Shown: positions 1 through 5,125, counted from the first letter of the stretch. The stretch is DNA of 5,495 nt from Oscillospiraceae bacterium (GCA_017501805.1 JAFVWG010000002.1:1-5495), one strand, 5' to 3'. Made by a program: numbers and translations. The notes: generated by a model from the sequence alone, not told the origin.

Positions 1-5
1 CACGA

Positions 6-87
6 TTACTTCTTACTTATTACTTCCCAAAAATCCCGTCCTGAATTTTTATGAGGGAATAGTGAAGAGGTAAGAAGTAAAAAGTAA
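6..87. repeat. Heptamer tandem repeats in inverted arrangement
   Basis: Three tandem 7-mers of the form TTACTT(C/A) occupy 6-12, 13-19 and 20-26. At 67-73, 74-80 and 81-87 three 7-mers of the opposite orientation occur (GAGGTAA, GAAGTAA, AAAGTAA), with two more degenerate units possible at 53-66. The arms at 6-16 and 70-80 are perfect 11-base reverse complements. A smaller AAAAAT/ATTTTT pair (29-34/45-50) lies inside. The array sits just downstream of the tRNA operon terminator and codes for nothing credible. It resembles the short intergenic heptamer repeats seen in many bacterial genomes; whether it is dispersed in this genome cannot be seen from one copy. Confidence 0.6.
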
Positions 88-118
88 AATCCCTCTTGCT
101 AAACGCAAAAGGGATTTT
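86..118 (-). terminator. Intrinsic terminator of the tRNA operon
   Basis: The arms at 86-99 and 105-118 pair over 14 positions, with one mismatch on the plus strand that is a G-U wobble in the minus-strand RNA, around the 5-base loop 100-104. In the leftward transcript the hairpin is followed by a U-rich stretch (TTTTACTTTTTACTTC). The stem begins directly after the encoded CCA of tRNA-Cys, which fits the end of the operon. Confidence 0.85.
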
Positions 119-193
119 TGGAGGTGCCACCCAGATTTGAACTGGGGAATGAAGGTTTTGCAGACCTTTGCCTTACCACTTGGCTATGGCACC
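119..193 (-). tRNA. tRNA-Cys (GCA)
   Basis: Read on the minus strand, the acceptor arm GGTGCCA pairs with TGGCACC, followed by discriminator U and an encoded CCA (119-121). The D arm is AGCCAAGTGGTAAGGC, the anticodon loop is CTGCAAA with GCA at 159-161, and the T arm contains GTTCAAATC. It is the last gene of the five-tRNA operon and is followed immediately by the terminator stem. Confidence 0.97.
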
Positions 194-204
194 ATATAAG
201 ATTA

Positions 205-225
205 GGGAATGTGCTCGACATTCCC
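205..225 (-). other. Spacer hairpin between tRNA-Gly and tRNA-Cys
   Basis: A perfect 8-bp stem (205-212 with 218-225) with a 5-base loop lies in the 40-nt spacer, 8 nt downstream of the tRNA-Gly CCA in the leftward transcript. No U-tract follows, so it is probably not a terminator. A role in precursor processing is an inference. Confidence 0.55.
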
Positions 226-233
226 CATCTCTT

Positions 234-309
234 TGGAGCGGGTGACGAGGCTCGAACTCGCTACCTCCACCTTGGCAAGGTGGCGCTCTACCAGATGAGC
301 TACGCCCGC
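234..309 (-). tRNA. tRNA-Gly (GCC)
   Basis: Minus strand: acceptor GCGGGCG pairs with CACCCGC (one G-A apposition at its base), then discriminator U and encoded CCA (234-236). The D arm is GCTCATCTGGTAGAGC, the anticodon loop TTGCCAA gives GCC (274-276), and the T loop carries GTTCGAGCC. It is fourth in the operon. Confidence 0.97.
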
Positions 310-313
310 ATAT

Positions 314-335
314 TCGCGCAGCGATTGCTGCGCGA
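314..335 (-). other. Spacer hairpin between tRNA-Phe and tRNA-Gly
   Basis: A perfect 9-bp stem (314-322 with 327-335) closes a 4-base loop. In the leftward transcript it starts at the very next base after the CCA end of tRNA-Phe and fills most of the 26-nt spacer. There is no U-tract. It may shape 3' end processing of tRNA-Phe; this is inference. Confidence 0.6.
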
Positions 336-411
336 TGGTGCCTCCGGCCGGAATTGAACCAGCGACAGACGGATTTTCAATCCGCTGCTCTACCTGCTGA
401 GCTACAGAGGC
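336..411 (-). tRNA. tRNA-Phe (GAA)
   Basis: Minus strand: acceptor GCCTCTG pairs with CGGAGGC (one U-G), then discriminator A and encoded CCA (336-338). The D arm is GCTCAGCAGGTAGAGC. The anticodon stem GCGGA/TCCGT holds loop TTGAAAA with GAA at 376-378. The T arm contains GGTTCAATTCC. It is third in the operon. Confidence 0.97.
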
Positions 412-418
412 ATAATGT

Positions 419-442
419 TGAGCCGAGCATTCGCTCGGCTCA
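419..442 (-). other. Spacer hairpin between tRNA-Asp and tRNA-Phe
   Basis: A perfect 10-bp stem (419-428 with 433-442) has a 4-base loop (GAAU in the RNA). It begins 1 nt after the CCA of tRNA-Asp in the leftward transcript and occupies most of the 32-nt spacer. The sequence after it is not U-rich, which argues against termination. Confidence 0.6.
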
Positions 443-443
443 G

Positions 444-520
444 TGGCGACCCGGAACAGACTCGAACTGTCGACCTCCAGCGTGACAGGCTGGCGTGCTA
501 ACCGACTGCACCACCGGGCC
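444..520 (-). tRNA. tRNA-Asp (GTC)
   Basis: Minus strand: acceptor GGCCCGG pairs with CCGGGTC (one G-U), followed by discriminator G, as expected for tRNA-Asp, and encoded CCA (444-446). Anticodon loop CTGTCAC gives GTC (484-486). The T arm contains AGTTCGAGTCT. It is second in the operon, only 8 nt after tRNA-Val, and that spacer has no hairpin. Confidence 0.97.
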
Positions 521-528
521 GTATAGAA

Positions 529-604
529 TGGTGGGAACAACAGGGCTCGAACCTGTGACCCCTTGCTTGTAAGGCAAGTGCTCTCCCAGCTGAGCTATGC
601 TCCC
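529..604 (-). tRNA. tRNA-Val (TAC)
   Basis: Minus strand: acceptor GGGAGCA pairs with TGTTCCC (one G-U), discriminator A, encoded CCA (529-531). The D arm is GCTCAGCTGGGAGAGC, anticodon loop CTTACAA gives TAC (569-571), and the T arm contains GGTTCGAGCCC. It is first in the operon, about 20 nt downstream of the predicted transcription start. Confidence 0.97.
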
Positions 605-631
605 CTGCGTTCGCCATTCGCGACGTTGATA

Positions 632-680
632 ATTATACACACGACCCCCACTCTTGTCAATAGCTTTCTGAGATTTTTTT
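632..680 (-). promoter_or_regulatory. Consensus sigma-A promoter of the tRNA operon, with UP-like A/T tract
   Basis: On the minus strand a perfect -35 TTGACA (655-660) is followed by a 17-nt spacer and a perfect -10 TATAAT (632-637). Transcription would start near 624-625. A run of seven A residues in the minus strand (674-680) lies about 49-55 bases upstream of the start, where UP elements of stable-RNA promoters bind the alpha subunit. Such a full-consensus promoter fits a highly expressed tRNA operon. Confidence 0.92.
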
Positions 681-728
681 CTCAATCGAAAAAAAGTTTT
701 TCCGCGAGTCGTGCAACCGGCTTTTCTC

Positions 729-757
729 TTGTGAAGACCGTCGAAAAGTGATATAGT
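729..757 (+). promoter_or_regulatory. Probable promoter of the lplA operon with extended -10
   Basis: TTGTGA (729-734), a 17-nt spacer and TATAGT (752-757) preceded by TG at 749-750 form a good extended -10 promoter. Transcription would begin around 763-766, giving a leader of only about 7-10 nt before the ATG at 773. The ribosome site GGTGAT (764-769) would then lie at or near the 5' end of the mRNA. The promoter is divergent from that of the tRNA operon. No terminator-like or operator-like element in the 605-772 gap convinced me. Confidence 0.6.
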
Positions 758-772
758 ATTCACGGTGATTTT

Positions 773-1624
773 ATGCTGTATCTGTCCTGTGACACGCTGG
801 ACCCGTATTTTCATCTTGCGCTGGAGGAACTGCTCCTCGCCGCCGAGACGAAGGAAGAGATCCTTTTGCTTTGGCGCAGTCGGAGCGCGGTGATCTGCGG
901 ACGTTATCAAAATATCTATGCCGAGGCGGACGTCCTCGCGGCAAAAGCCGCGGGCGTGGATGTCGCACGCCGTCTGACGGGCGGCGGCACGGTCTATCAC
1001 GACGAGGGAAATCTTAACTACACGATCCTGACGGACTACGACGGAAGCGGCTCGCAGTACGACCGCTTCCTGATGCCTGTCGTGCGCACCCTGCGTCAGC
1101 TCGGCGTGCCGGCGGAGACGGGACGCATCTGCGATATCACCGCCGACGGCAAAAAAATCTCCGGCAGCGCGCAGAAGGTCTCGGGCAGCCGCATCCTGCA
1201 CCACGGCACGCTGCTGCTCCATGCAGATCTCACCGCCCTACGGAGGATCGCGAACGGAGCACGGGAGGAGTACCGCTCCAAGGGCGTTGCCTCCTCTCCC
1301 TGGCCTGTGACAAACCTCTGCGACTATCTTCCCGGTATGACGATGGAAGATTTCCGCAGGGCCATACTGATGGGACTGACTGCAGGCAAGGACGTCACTA
1401 CCCGTTCTCTCACCGCAGAAGAGCATCAGGCGGCGCAGGCGCTTGCGAACACAAAATACCGCACCTGGGACTGGATCTACGGCAAAAACCCGGAATACAC
1501 GCTCACGCGCGGCGATATGACGCTCACCGCGAAGCATGGCGTGATCACGGAGCTGAACACCGCGCCCGGGCTCATCGGATGCCGCCTCGACCCGGACGCG
1601 CCCATAGACGCAAAATATTTTTAG
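773..1624 (+). CDS. lplA: Lipoate-protein ligase A family protein, divergent paralogue (LplA1)
   Basis: This 283-residue cytoplasmic protein belongs to the biotin/lipoate ligase fold (BPL_LplA_LipB). Family members attach lipoate through lipoyl-AMP to a lysine of lipoyl domains. Visible motifs are RRLTGGGTVYHD (66-77) leading into EGN (78-80), KKISGSA (127-133) with K128 as the expected catalytic lysine, and HHGTLLL (143-149). Several usual features are altered. The GRND motif before the lysine reads RICD (118-121). The SVRxRVTN segment of the adenylate-binding region reads SSPWPVTN (174-181). The C-terminal accessory domain is cut to about 40 residues, against about 85 in E. coli LplA, making the protein some 50 residues shorter than usual. 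The ATG at 773 follows GGTGAT and gives the normal family N-terminus. It may be a reduced ligase, or a lipoyl transferase acting on activated or protein-bound lipoate. The family is certain, the activity is not. Confidence 0.93.
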   Translation: MLYLSCDTLDPYFHLALEELLLAAETKEEILLLWRSRSAVICGRYQNIYAEADVLAAKAAGVDVARRLTGGGTVYHDEGNLNYTILTDYDGSGSQYDRFLMPVVRTLRQLGVPAETGRICDITADGKKISGSAQKVSGSRILHHGTLLLHADLTALRRIANGAREEYRSKGVASSPWPVTNLCDYLPGMTMEDFRRAILMGLTAGKDVTTRSLTAEEHQAAQALANTKYRTWDWIYGKNPEYTLTRGDMTLTAKHGVITELNTAPGLIGCRLDPDAPIDAKYF

Positions 1625-1634
1625 GAGAATTGTT

Positions 1635-1865
1635 ATGAAAAAGACGCTGAAATATGCAAGCGAAAAGCCCGCCGTGCTCTGCGCATGGCTCAAGGAGCCC
1701 GGTGATCCCTATCGAAAGGGTGACGCGCTCTGCGAGATCGAATGCGACAAGGTCGTCCGACAGCTGACTGCGGAGGAAGACGGCGTGCTCGGCGCACAGC
1801 TCGTGGAGGAGGGCGACTCCCTCGCCCCCGGCGCAGACTTTGCCGAAGTGACCGCGGAGGGCTGA
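1635..1865 (+). CDS. Free-standing small lipoyl-domain protein
   Basis: This 76-residue protein is little more than one lipoyl/biotinyl domain. WLKEPGDPYRKGDALCEIE (18-36) matches the first half. The hairpin-tip motif is CDKVV (37-41), with K39 as the expected modified lysine. DGVLGAQLVEEGDSLAPG (49-66) matches the second half. DK before the hydrophobic pair indicates lipoate; biotin carriers have MK. In 2-oxoacid dehydrogenases this domain is fused to E2; here there is no linker, subunit-binding or catalytic domain. The N-terminus lacks the usual MPxLG segment. Cysteines occur at 16, 33 and 37, the last two residues from the lysine. The start is supported by AGGAG (1623-1627), which overlaps the lplA1 stop. 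Lying 10 nt after one ligase gene and 2 nt before another, it is the likely substrate of both. Its downstream enzyme partner is unknown. Confidence 0.88.
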   Translation: MKKTLKYASEKPAVLCAWLKEPGDPYRKGDALCEIECDKVVRQLTAEEDGVLGAQLVEEGDSLAPGADFAEVTAEG

Positions 1866-1867
1866 CG

Positions 1868-2857
1868 ATGATCTATGTGGAAACCGGCTCTGCCGATGTT
1901 TCGTACAATCTCGCGCTGGAGTACTACCTCGCCGCGGAAAAACAGCTCGGTGAGCCTGTCTTTCTCTTCTGGCCCACGGTACCGACCGTTGTCTGCGGCA
2001 AGTATCAGAACACGCTGGAGGAGATCAATCTCCCCTACACGCGCGCACATAACATTGATGTTGTACGGCGGCTCTCGGGCGGCGGCACGATCTATACCGA
2101 CGAGGGCGGACTGATGTACACCTTCATCACCTACGGTGACGGCACGGAGATCGATTTCCGCAGCTATATGCAGCCTGTTGTCTCCGCCCTTGCAGAGCTC
2201 GGCGTGACGGCGGAATTCTCCGGGCGCAACGACATCCTGGTGGATGGGAAGAAAGTCTCCGGCACCGCGCAGTATAAAATCGGCGGCACGACCGTGCACC
2301 ACGGAACGCTGATGTTCAACGTCAGCGTCGAGCATATGCTCCTCGCCACACAGGTGGACGCGGAAAAGATCGCCTCCAAGAGCATCAAATCCGTCCGCGG
2401 CCGCGTGACGAACATCTCCGAGCATCTCCCCGTCCCGATGGATAAGGAAGCCTTCCGCCTGCATATGATCCGCGCCATCTCCGGCGACGGAGCGACCTAC
2501 GAACTGACCTCGGAGGATCGCGAAGCGGTCGAACGCATCGCGGATGAGACCTTCCGTCCGTGGGAAAAGCGCTTCGGCGCAGACCCGAAATGCACACTTA
2601 CGCACAGCCGCCGTTACGCGGGCGGCAAAGTGACTGTCGGCACGGAACTGAAGCACGGACATATCCAAAGCGTAAGCTTCAGCGGTGACTTTTTCGCCTC
2701 CGAACGGCTGGAAGCGCTCACCCGGGCGCTGTGCGGCTGCCGCTTTGAGCCGGAGGCGGTGCTCGCCGTCCTCTCGGCAGAAGAACATCGCGGCGCGATC
2801 TACAACGTCACGCCTGAGGAGCTGACAGAGCTCTTCTTTGGGGAGGCTTCCGTATGA
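1868..2857 (+). CDS. lplA: Lipoate-protein ligase A (LplA2)
   Basis: This 329-residue protein is close in length to E. coli LplA (about 337) and has both the catalytic domain and a full C-terminal accessory domain (about 245-329, with GKVTVG and SGDFF). Motifs: RRLSGGGTIYTD (67-78), GRND (119-122), KKVSGTA (128-134) with K129 as expected catalytic lysine, HHGTLMF (144-150) and SVRGRVTN (175-182). It should adenylate free lipoate with ATP and transfer it to a lipoyl-domain lysine. The usual HDxGN reads TDEGG (77-81), an oddity close to the lipoate pocket. The ATG at 1868 is chosen because it follows GGAGG (1856-1860) at 7 nt, lies 2 nt after the preceding stop, and begins the family-like N-terminus; the open frame further upstream is arginine-rich shadow of the lipoyl gene. 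Its stop overlaps the nth start. Confidence 0.95.
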   Translation: MIYVETGSADVSYNLALEYYLAAEKQLGEPVFLFWPTVPTVVCGKYQNTLEEINLPYTRAHNIDVVRRLSGGGTIYTDEGGLMYTFITYGDGTEIDFRSYMQPVVSALAELGVTAEFSGRNDILVDGKKVSGTAQYKIGGTTVHHGTLMFNVSVEHMLLATQVDAEKIASKSIKSVRGRVTNISEHLPVPMDKEAFRLHMIRAISGDGATYELTSEDREAVERIADETFRPWEKRFGADPKCTLTHSRRYAGGKVTVGTELKHGHIQSVSFSGDFFASERLEALTRALCGCRFEPEAVLAVLSAEEHRGAIYNVTPEELTELFFGEASV

Positions 2858-3498
2858 CAAAAAAAGAACGTGCGCGGCTCTCGGTCGACGCACTGAAAAA
2901 AGAATATCCGGACGCGCTGTGCGCTCTGCAGTACGAAAAGGACTACGAGCTGATGATTGCGGTGCGCCTCTCCGCGCAATGCACGGACGCGCGCGTGAAC
3001 GAGGTCACGCCGGCGCTCTTTGCCGCCTATCCCACGCTGGACGCCTTTGCGAACGCCGATATTGCCGAAGTGGAGTCCTATGTCCACTCCTGCGGTTTCT
3101 ACCGCCACAAAGCGCGGGACATCGTGCTGGCGTGCCGTGCTCTGATCGACCGTTTCGGCGGAAGAGTCCCCGACAATATGGATGACCTGCTCTCCCTGCC
3201 GGGCGTCGGACGCAAAACGGCAAATCTTCTGCTCGGTGATATCTACCGCCGTCCCGCAGTCGTGTGCGACACGCACTGCATCCGCATCTGCGGAAGGCTC
3301 GGACTGACCGACGGAACAAAGGATCCCGCAAAAGCGGAGCAGCAGCTCTGGAAGGTCCTGCCTCCGGAGGAATCCTCCGACTTCTGCCATCGGATCGTTC
3401 TGCACGGCAGAGCGGTCTGCACCGCCCGCAGCCCGAAGTGCGAACGCTGCACCCTCGCAGCGTTCTGCCGCTACGCGGCTAAGCAAACTCGTCCGTAA
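2854..3498 (+). CDS. nth: Endonuclease III (DNA glycosylase/AP lyase)
   Basis: This 214-residue base-excision repair enzyme removes oxidised pyrimidines and cleaves the abasic site by beta-elimination. It has the helix-hairpin-helix LPGVGRKTAN (115-124) with the Schiff-base lysine K121, and the catalytic aspartate D139 in CDTHCIRI. A [4Fe-4S] cluster motif C189-x6-C196-x2-C199-x5-C205 closes the protein. LSAQCTDARVN (39-49) is the usual N-terminal signature. Length matches the family (about 211). The start overlaps the lplA2 stop as ATGA and follows GGGAGG (2841-2846), so it is probably translationally coupled to the lipoylation genes. No functional link to lipoate is known to me; co-transcription may be housekeeping. 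Its last 20 nt overlap the convergent lipoprotein gene. Confidence 0.97.
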   Translation: MTKKERARLSVDALKKEYPDALCALQYEKDYELMIAVRLSAQCTDARVNEVTPALFAAYPTLDAFANADIAEVESYVHSCGFYRHKARDIVLACRALIDRFGGRVPDNMDDLLSLPGVGRKTANLLLGDIYRRPAVVCDTHCIRICGRLGLTDGTKDPAKAEQQLWKVLPPEESSDFCHRIVLHGRAVCTARSPKCERCTLAAFCRYAAKQTRP

Positions 3499-3997
3499 AG
3501 AGTCCCACGGTGGAAAAGACCTCCATCGCGAGCTGTCCGCAGTTTTCCTCTGCCGACTCCCGAACACGGCAGAGCACACAGTAAAACCGCCTGCCGTCCT
3601 GCAGCATAGCCGCGCGGCAGACCCAGCCGTCCTCGCCGTCCGGCACAAACCAGGCGAAGCGGTATTCCGGCATAGAGAACCGTGTTGTCCCGGAAACACT
3701 CAGTTCCTCCGCGGCATAGCCTGACAGCTGATGCACGGCACTTTCCACACTCTCTGCCAGAAGCTGTTTTGTAACGATCTCAAACCGCCCGTCCTCCGGT
3801 CGGTAGACGCATTCCGTACCGCGCCGCAGCACCGTATTCTGCGCCTCTGCGGGAACGCTCACCGCGATCTCATAGGCCTTTCCCGCCGCAGCGGAAGCGG
3901 GGATCGAATCCGTCACAAGTTCCGTGACCGCAGCCTCGCCGCAGCCGCCCAGCACCACGGCGCAGAGCAGGCAAATTGTCAGTATGCGCTTTTTCAT
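3479..3997 (-). CDS. Putative lipoprotein of unknown function
   Basis: I do not recognise a family for this 172-residue protein. The N-terminus is a clear lipoprotein signal peptide: basic MKKR, a hydrophobic core (5-16) and lipobox LGGC with the lipidated cysteine at 19, so the mature protein should be anchored on the outer face of the membrane. The rest is acidic and soluble-looking, with no further membrane segment and several cysteines, including a CVLC pair. Segments such as EIAVSVPAEAQNTV and RFEIVTKQLLAESVESAV suggest a small alpha/beta domain, but this is weak. The start at 3997 has GAGGTG 5 nt upstream. It is convergent with nth, overlapping it by 20 nt, and divergent from the DUF1294 gene with 29 nt between starts. 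It could be lineage-specific. Confidence 0.82.
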   Translation of the reverse strand: MKKRILTICLLCAVVLGGCGEAAVTELVTDSIPASAAAGKAYEIAVSVPAEAQNTVLRRGTECVYRPEDGRFEIVTKQLLAESVESAVHQLSGYAAEELSVSGTTRFSMPEYRFAWFVPDGEDGWVCRAAMLQDGRRFYCVLCRVRESAEENCGQLAMEVFSTVGLFTDEFA

Positions 3998-4026
3998 CGG
4001 AACACCTCACGAAAGGAAGTCTCACT

Positions 4027-4293
4027 ATGATTTACCTGATCTCAGTCAATGCGCTTGGCTGTCTGCTTATGCTTTTGGACAAGCAATTTGCCATCCGCCA
4101 CCGTTGGCGCATCCCGGAAGCGACGCTTCTCTCGGTCGCCGCGATCGGCGGCAGCTTCGGCATCTGGCTGGGAATGCGGCTGTTCCGCCACAAGACGAAA
4201 AAGCCGCTCTTCACGCTCGGCGTTCCGCTGATCTTCGCCGCACAGCTTGCATTGTATTACTTTTTCAACGGAACACTCCCTTTTTCATCGTAA
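4027..4293 (+). CDS. DUF1294 family small membrane protein
   Basis: This 88-residue protein matches the DUF1294 pattern: DKQFA (18-22), WRIPE (27-31), then GGSFG (41-45) and LGMRLFRHKTKKPLF (48-62). Hydrophobic segments at about 2-17, 33-50 and 64-80 suggest three membrane passes, with the conserved basic FRHKTKK loop between the last two. The family's function is unknown. The ATG at 4027 is preferred over in-frame upstream starts because AGGA (4014-4017) precedes it and the family begins at this hydrophobic segment; the upstream extension would run antisense through the lipoprotein signal peptide. It appears monocistronic, ending 6 nt before a strong terminator. Confidence 0.93.
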   Translation: MIYLISVNALGCLLMLLDKQFAIRHRWRIPEATLLSVAAIGGSFGIWLGMRLFRHKTKKPLFTLGVPLIFAAQLALYYFFNGTLPFSS

Positions 4294-4299
4294 AAAAGC

Positions 4300-4337
4300 A
4301 AAAAGGAAGCAGACGCAGCCGCGTCTGCTTCCTTTTT
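4300..4337. terminator. Bidirectional intrinsic terminator
   Basis: A perfect 17-bp stem (4300-4316 with 4321-4337) closes the 4-base loop AGCC. Rightward RNA ends in six U residues (4333-4338), serving the DUF1294 gene. Leftward RNA has A/U pairs at the stem base followed by a second U-run (complement of 4292-4297), serving the histidine operon. It lies between two convergent stop codons, 6 nt and 8 nt away. Confidence 0.95.
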
Positions 4338-4345
4338 TATAACTC

Positions 4346-5125
4346 TTACCGTTTTGGGCAAAAGCTTTCAATAGGTGCGATCTTTTCGTAGACCTCACGC
4401 CATTTGTCGAACGCATAGCAGATGTTTTCCGGGCTGTGTGCGTCACTGGACAGCACGAATTTCGCCCCCCGCTCTGCAAGCCAGGTCGTGATGGGGATCG
4501 CAGGATAGGGCGTCTTGCGATAGCCCCTGGATATTGCCCCCATATTGATCTCAAAGGGCTTGCCTGTTTTGAGCAGCTTCTCCGCCGCGCTCTGCCACGC
4601 CGCGATATAGCGCGGATGCGTCTCATCGAAAATATTCCCTGTCTCATTGAATTTGGTGAGCAGATCGAAATGCCCGATAAAGTCGCAGTTCGTTCTCTCC
4701 ACGACCTCGCCGACGTTTTGGAAATAGTTCTCCGCGAAGGCGTAGGCGTCGCCGCCGAAAACTTCACGGATGATATTTTTCTGGATTTCTTCCGTGTGAT
4801 CGACCGTATAGTGCTTGCCGTCGACTGTGACATAGTGCACAGAGCCGATCACGTAGTCGTAGAGCGAAGTATCTTCGTCAGAGAAGGAATCCATCTCCAC
4901 GCCGCAGTAAATGTCGATTTGCCCCTTGTACGCCTCTTTCAGCCGCGCGATCTCTGCGCGATACGCCTCCGCGTGTTTCGGCATGCAGTAGGTCTCATCG
5001 AAGGGAATATAGCCGTGACCGGAAAAGCCGATCCGTTCCATTCCTTTTGCAAGGGCGGAGCGCACATATTCCTCCGGTGCTCCGTTGCCATCGCAGAAGT
5101 TGGTGTGTACATGAAAATCCGTCAT
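4346..5125 (-). CDS. hisJ: Histidinol-phosphatase, PHP family
   Basis: This 259-residue cytoplasmic enzyme should hydrolyse histidinol phosphate to histidinol, the penultimate stage of histidine synthesis. All PHP metal-site motifs are visible: HVH (5-7) with CDG, SGHG (H37), GVEMD (E77), SVHY (H97), GHFD (H152) and SSDAH (D228, H230), which together bind a multinuclear metal centre. FEINMGAISRG (191-201) is typical of the HisJ/HisK subgroup. Length agrees with the B. subtilis enzyme (about 268). Other PHP phosphoesterases share the motifs, but its position 1 nt after hisIE makes the histidine role very likely. AGGAG (5139-5143) within the end of hisIE is the probable ribosome site, slightly far from the ATG at 13 nt. 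It is the last gene of the operon. Confidence 0.94.
   Translation of the reverse strand: MTDFHVHTNFCDGNGAPEEYVRSALAKGMERIGFSGHGYIPFDETYCMPKHAEAYRAEIARLKEAYKGQIDIYCGVEMDSFSDEDTSLYDYVIGSVHYVTVDGKHYTVDHTEEIQKNIIREVFGGDAYAFAENYFQNVGEVVERTNCDFIGHFDLLTKFNETGNIFDETHPRYIAAWQSAAEKLLKTGKPFEINMGAISRGYRKTPYPAIPITTWLAERGAKFVLSSDAHSPENICYAFDKWREVYEKIAPIESFCPKR

Noticed and set aside
1..620. Integrated element or attachment site at the tRNA cluster
   Set aside because: All five tRNA genes are intact, and I see no integrase gene or duplicated tRNA 3' end in the window.
661..706. Possible terminator in the A/T runs upstream of lplA1
   Set aside because: Pairing is limited to short A/T tracts without a GC stem; an UP-element role for the tRNA promoter explains the A/T run better.
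440..1222. A 260-codon leftward open frame across two tRNA genes and lplA1
   Set aside because: It runs antisense to the clear lplA1 gene and through tRNA-Asp and tRNA-Val, with arginine/alanine-rich composition typical of a GC-rich shadow frame.
1635..1865. Biotin carrier protein as the identity of the small domain
   Set aside because: The lysine is preceded by Asp (DKVV) rather than Met, and the flanking genes are lipoate ligases, not biotin ligases.
773..2857. The sHdr/LbpA lipoate-dependent sulfur oxidation system
   Set aside because: LbpA is a longer GcvH-like protein, and no heterodisulfide-reductase-like or LipS1/LipS2 genes are visible. The carrier here is a short E2-type lipoyl domain.
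1709..2893. A 394-codon leftward open frame opposite lplA2
   Set aside because: It is antisense to LplA2, whose motifs are unmistakable. The translation is His/Arg/Ala-rich with no recognisable domain.
2800..3699. A 299-codon leftward open frame opposite nth
   Set aside because: It overlaps nth, which has a full catalytic and iron-sulfur motif set, and it shows no family features.
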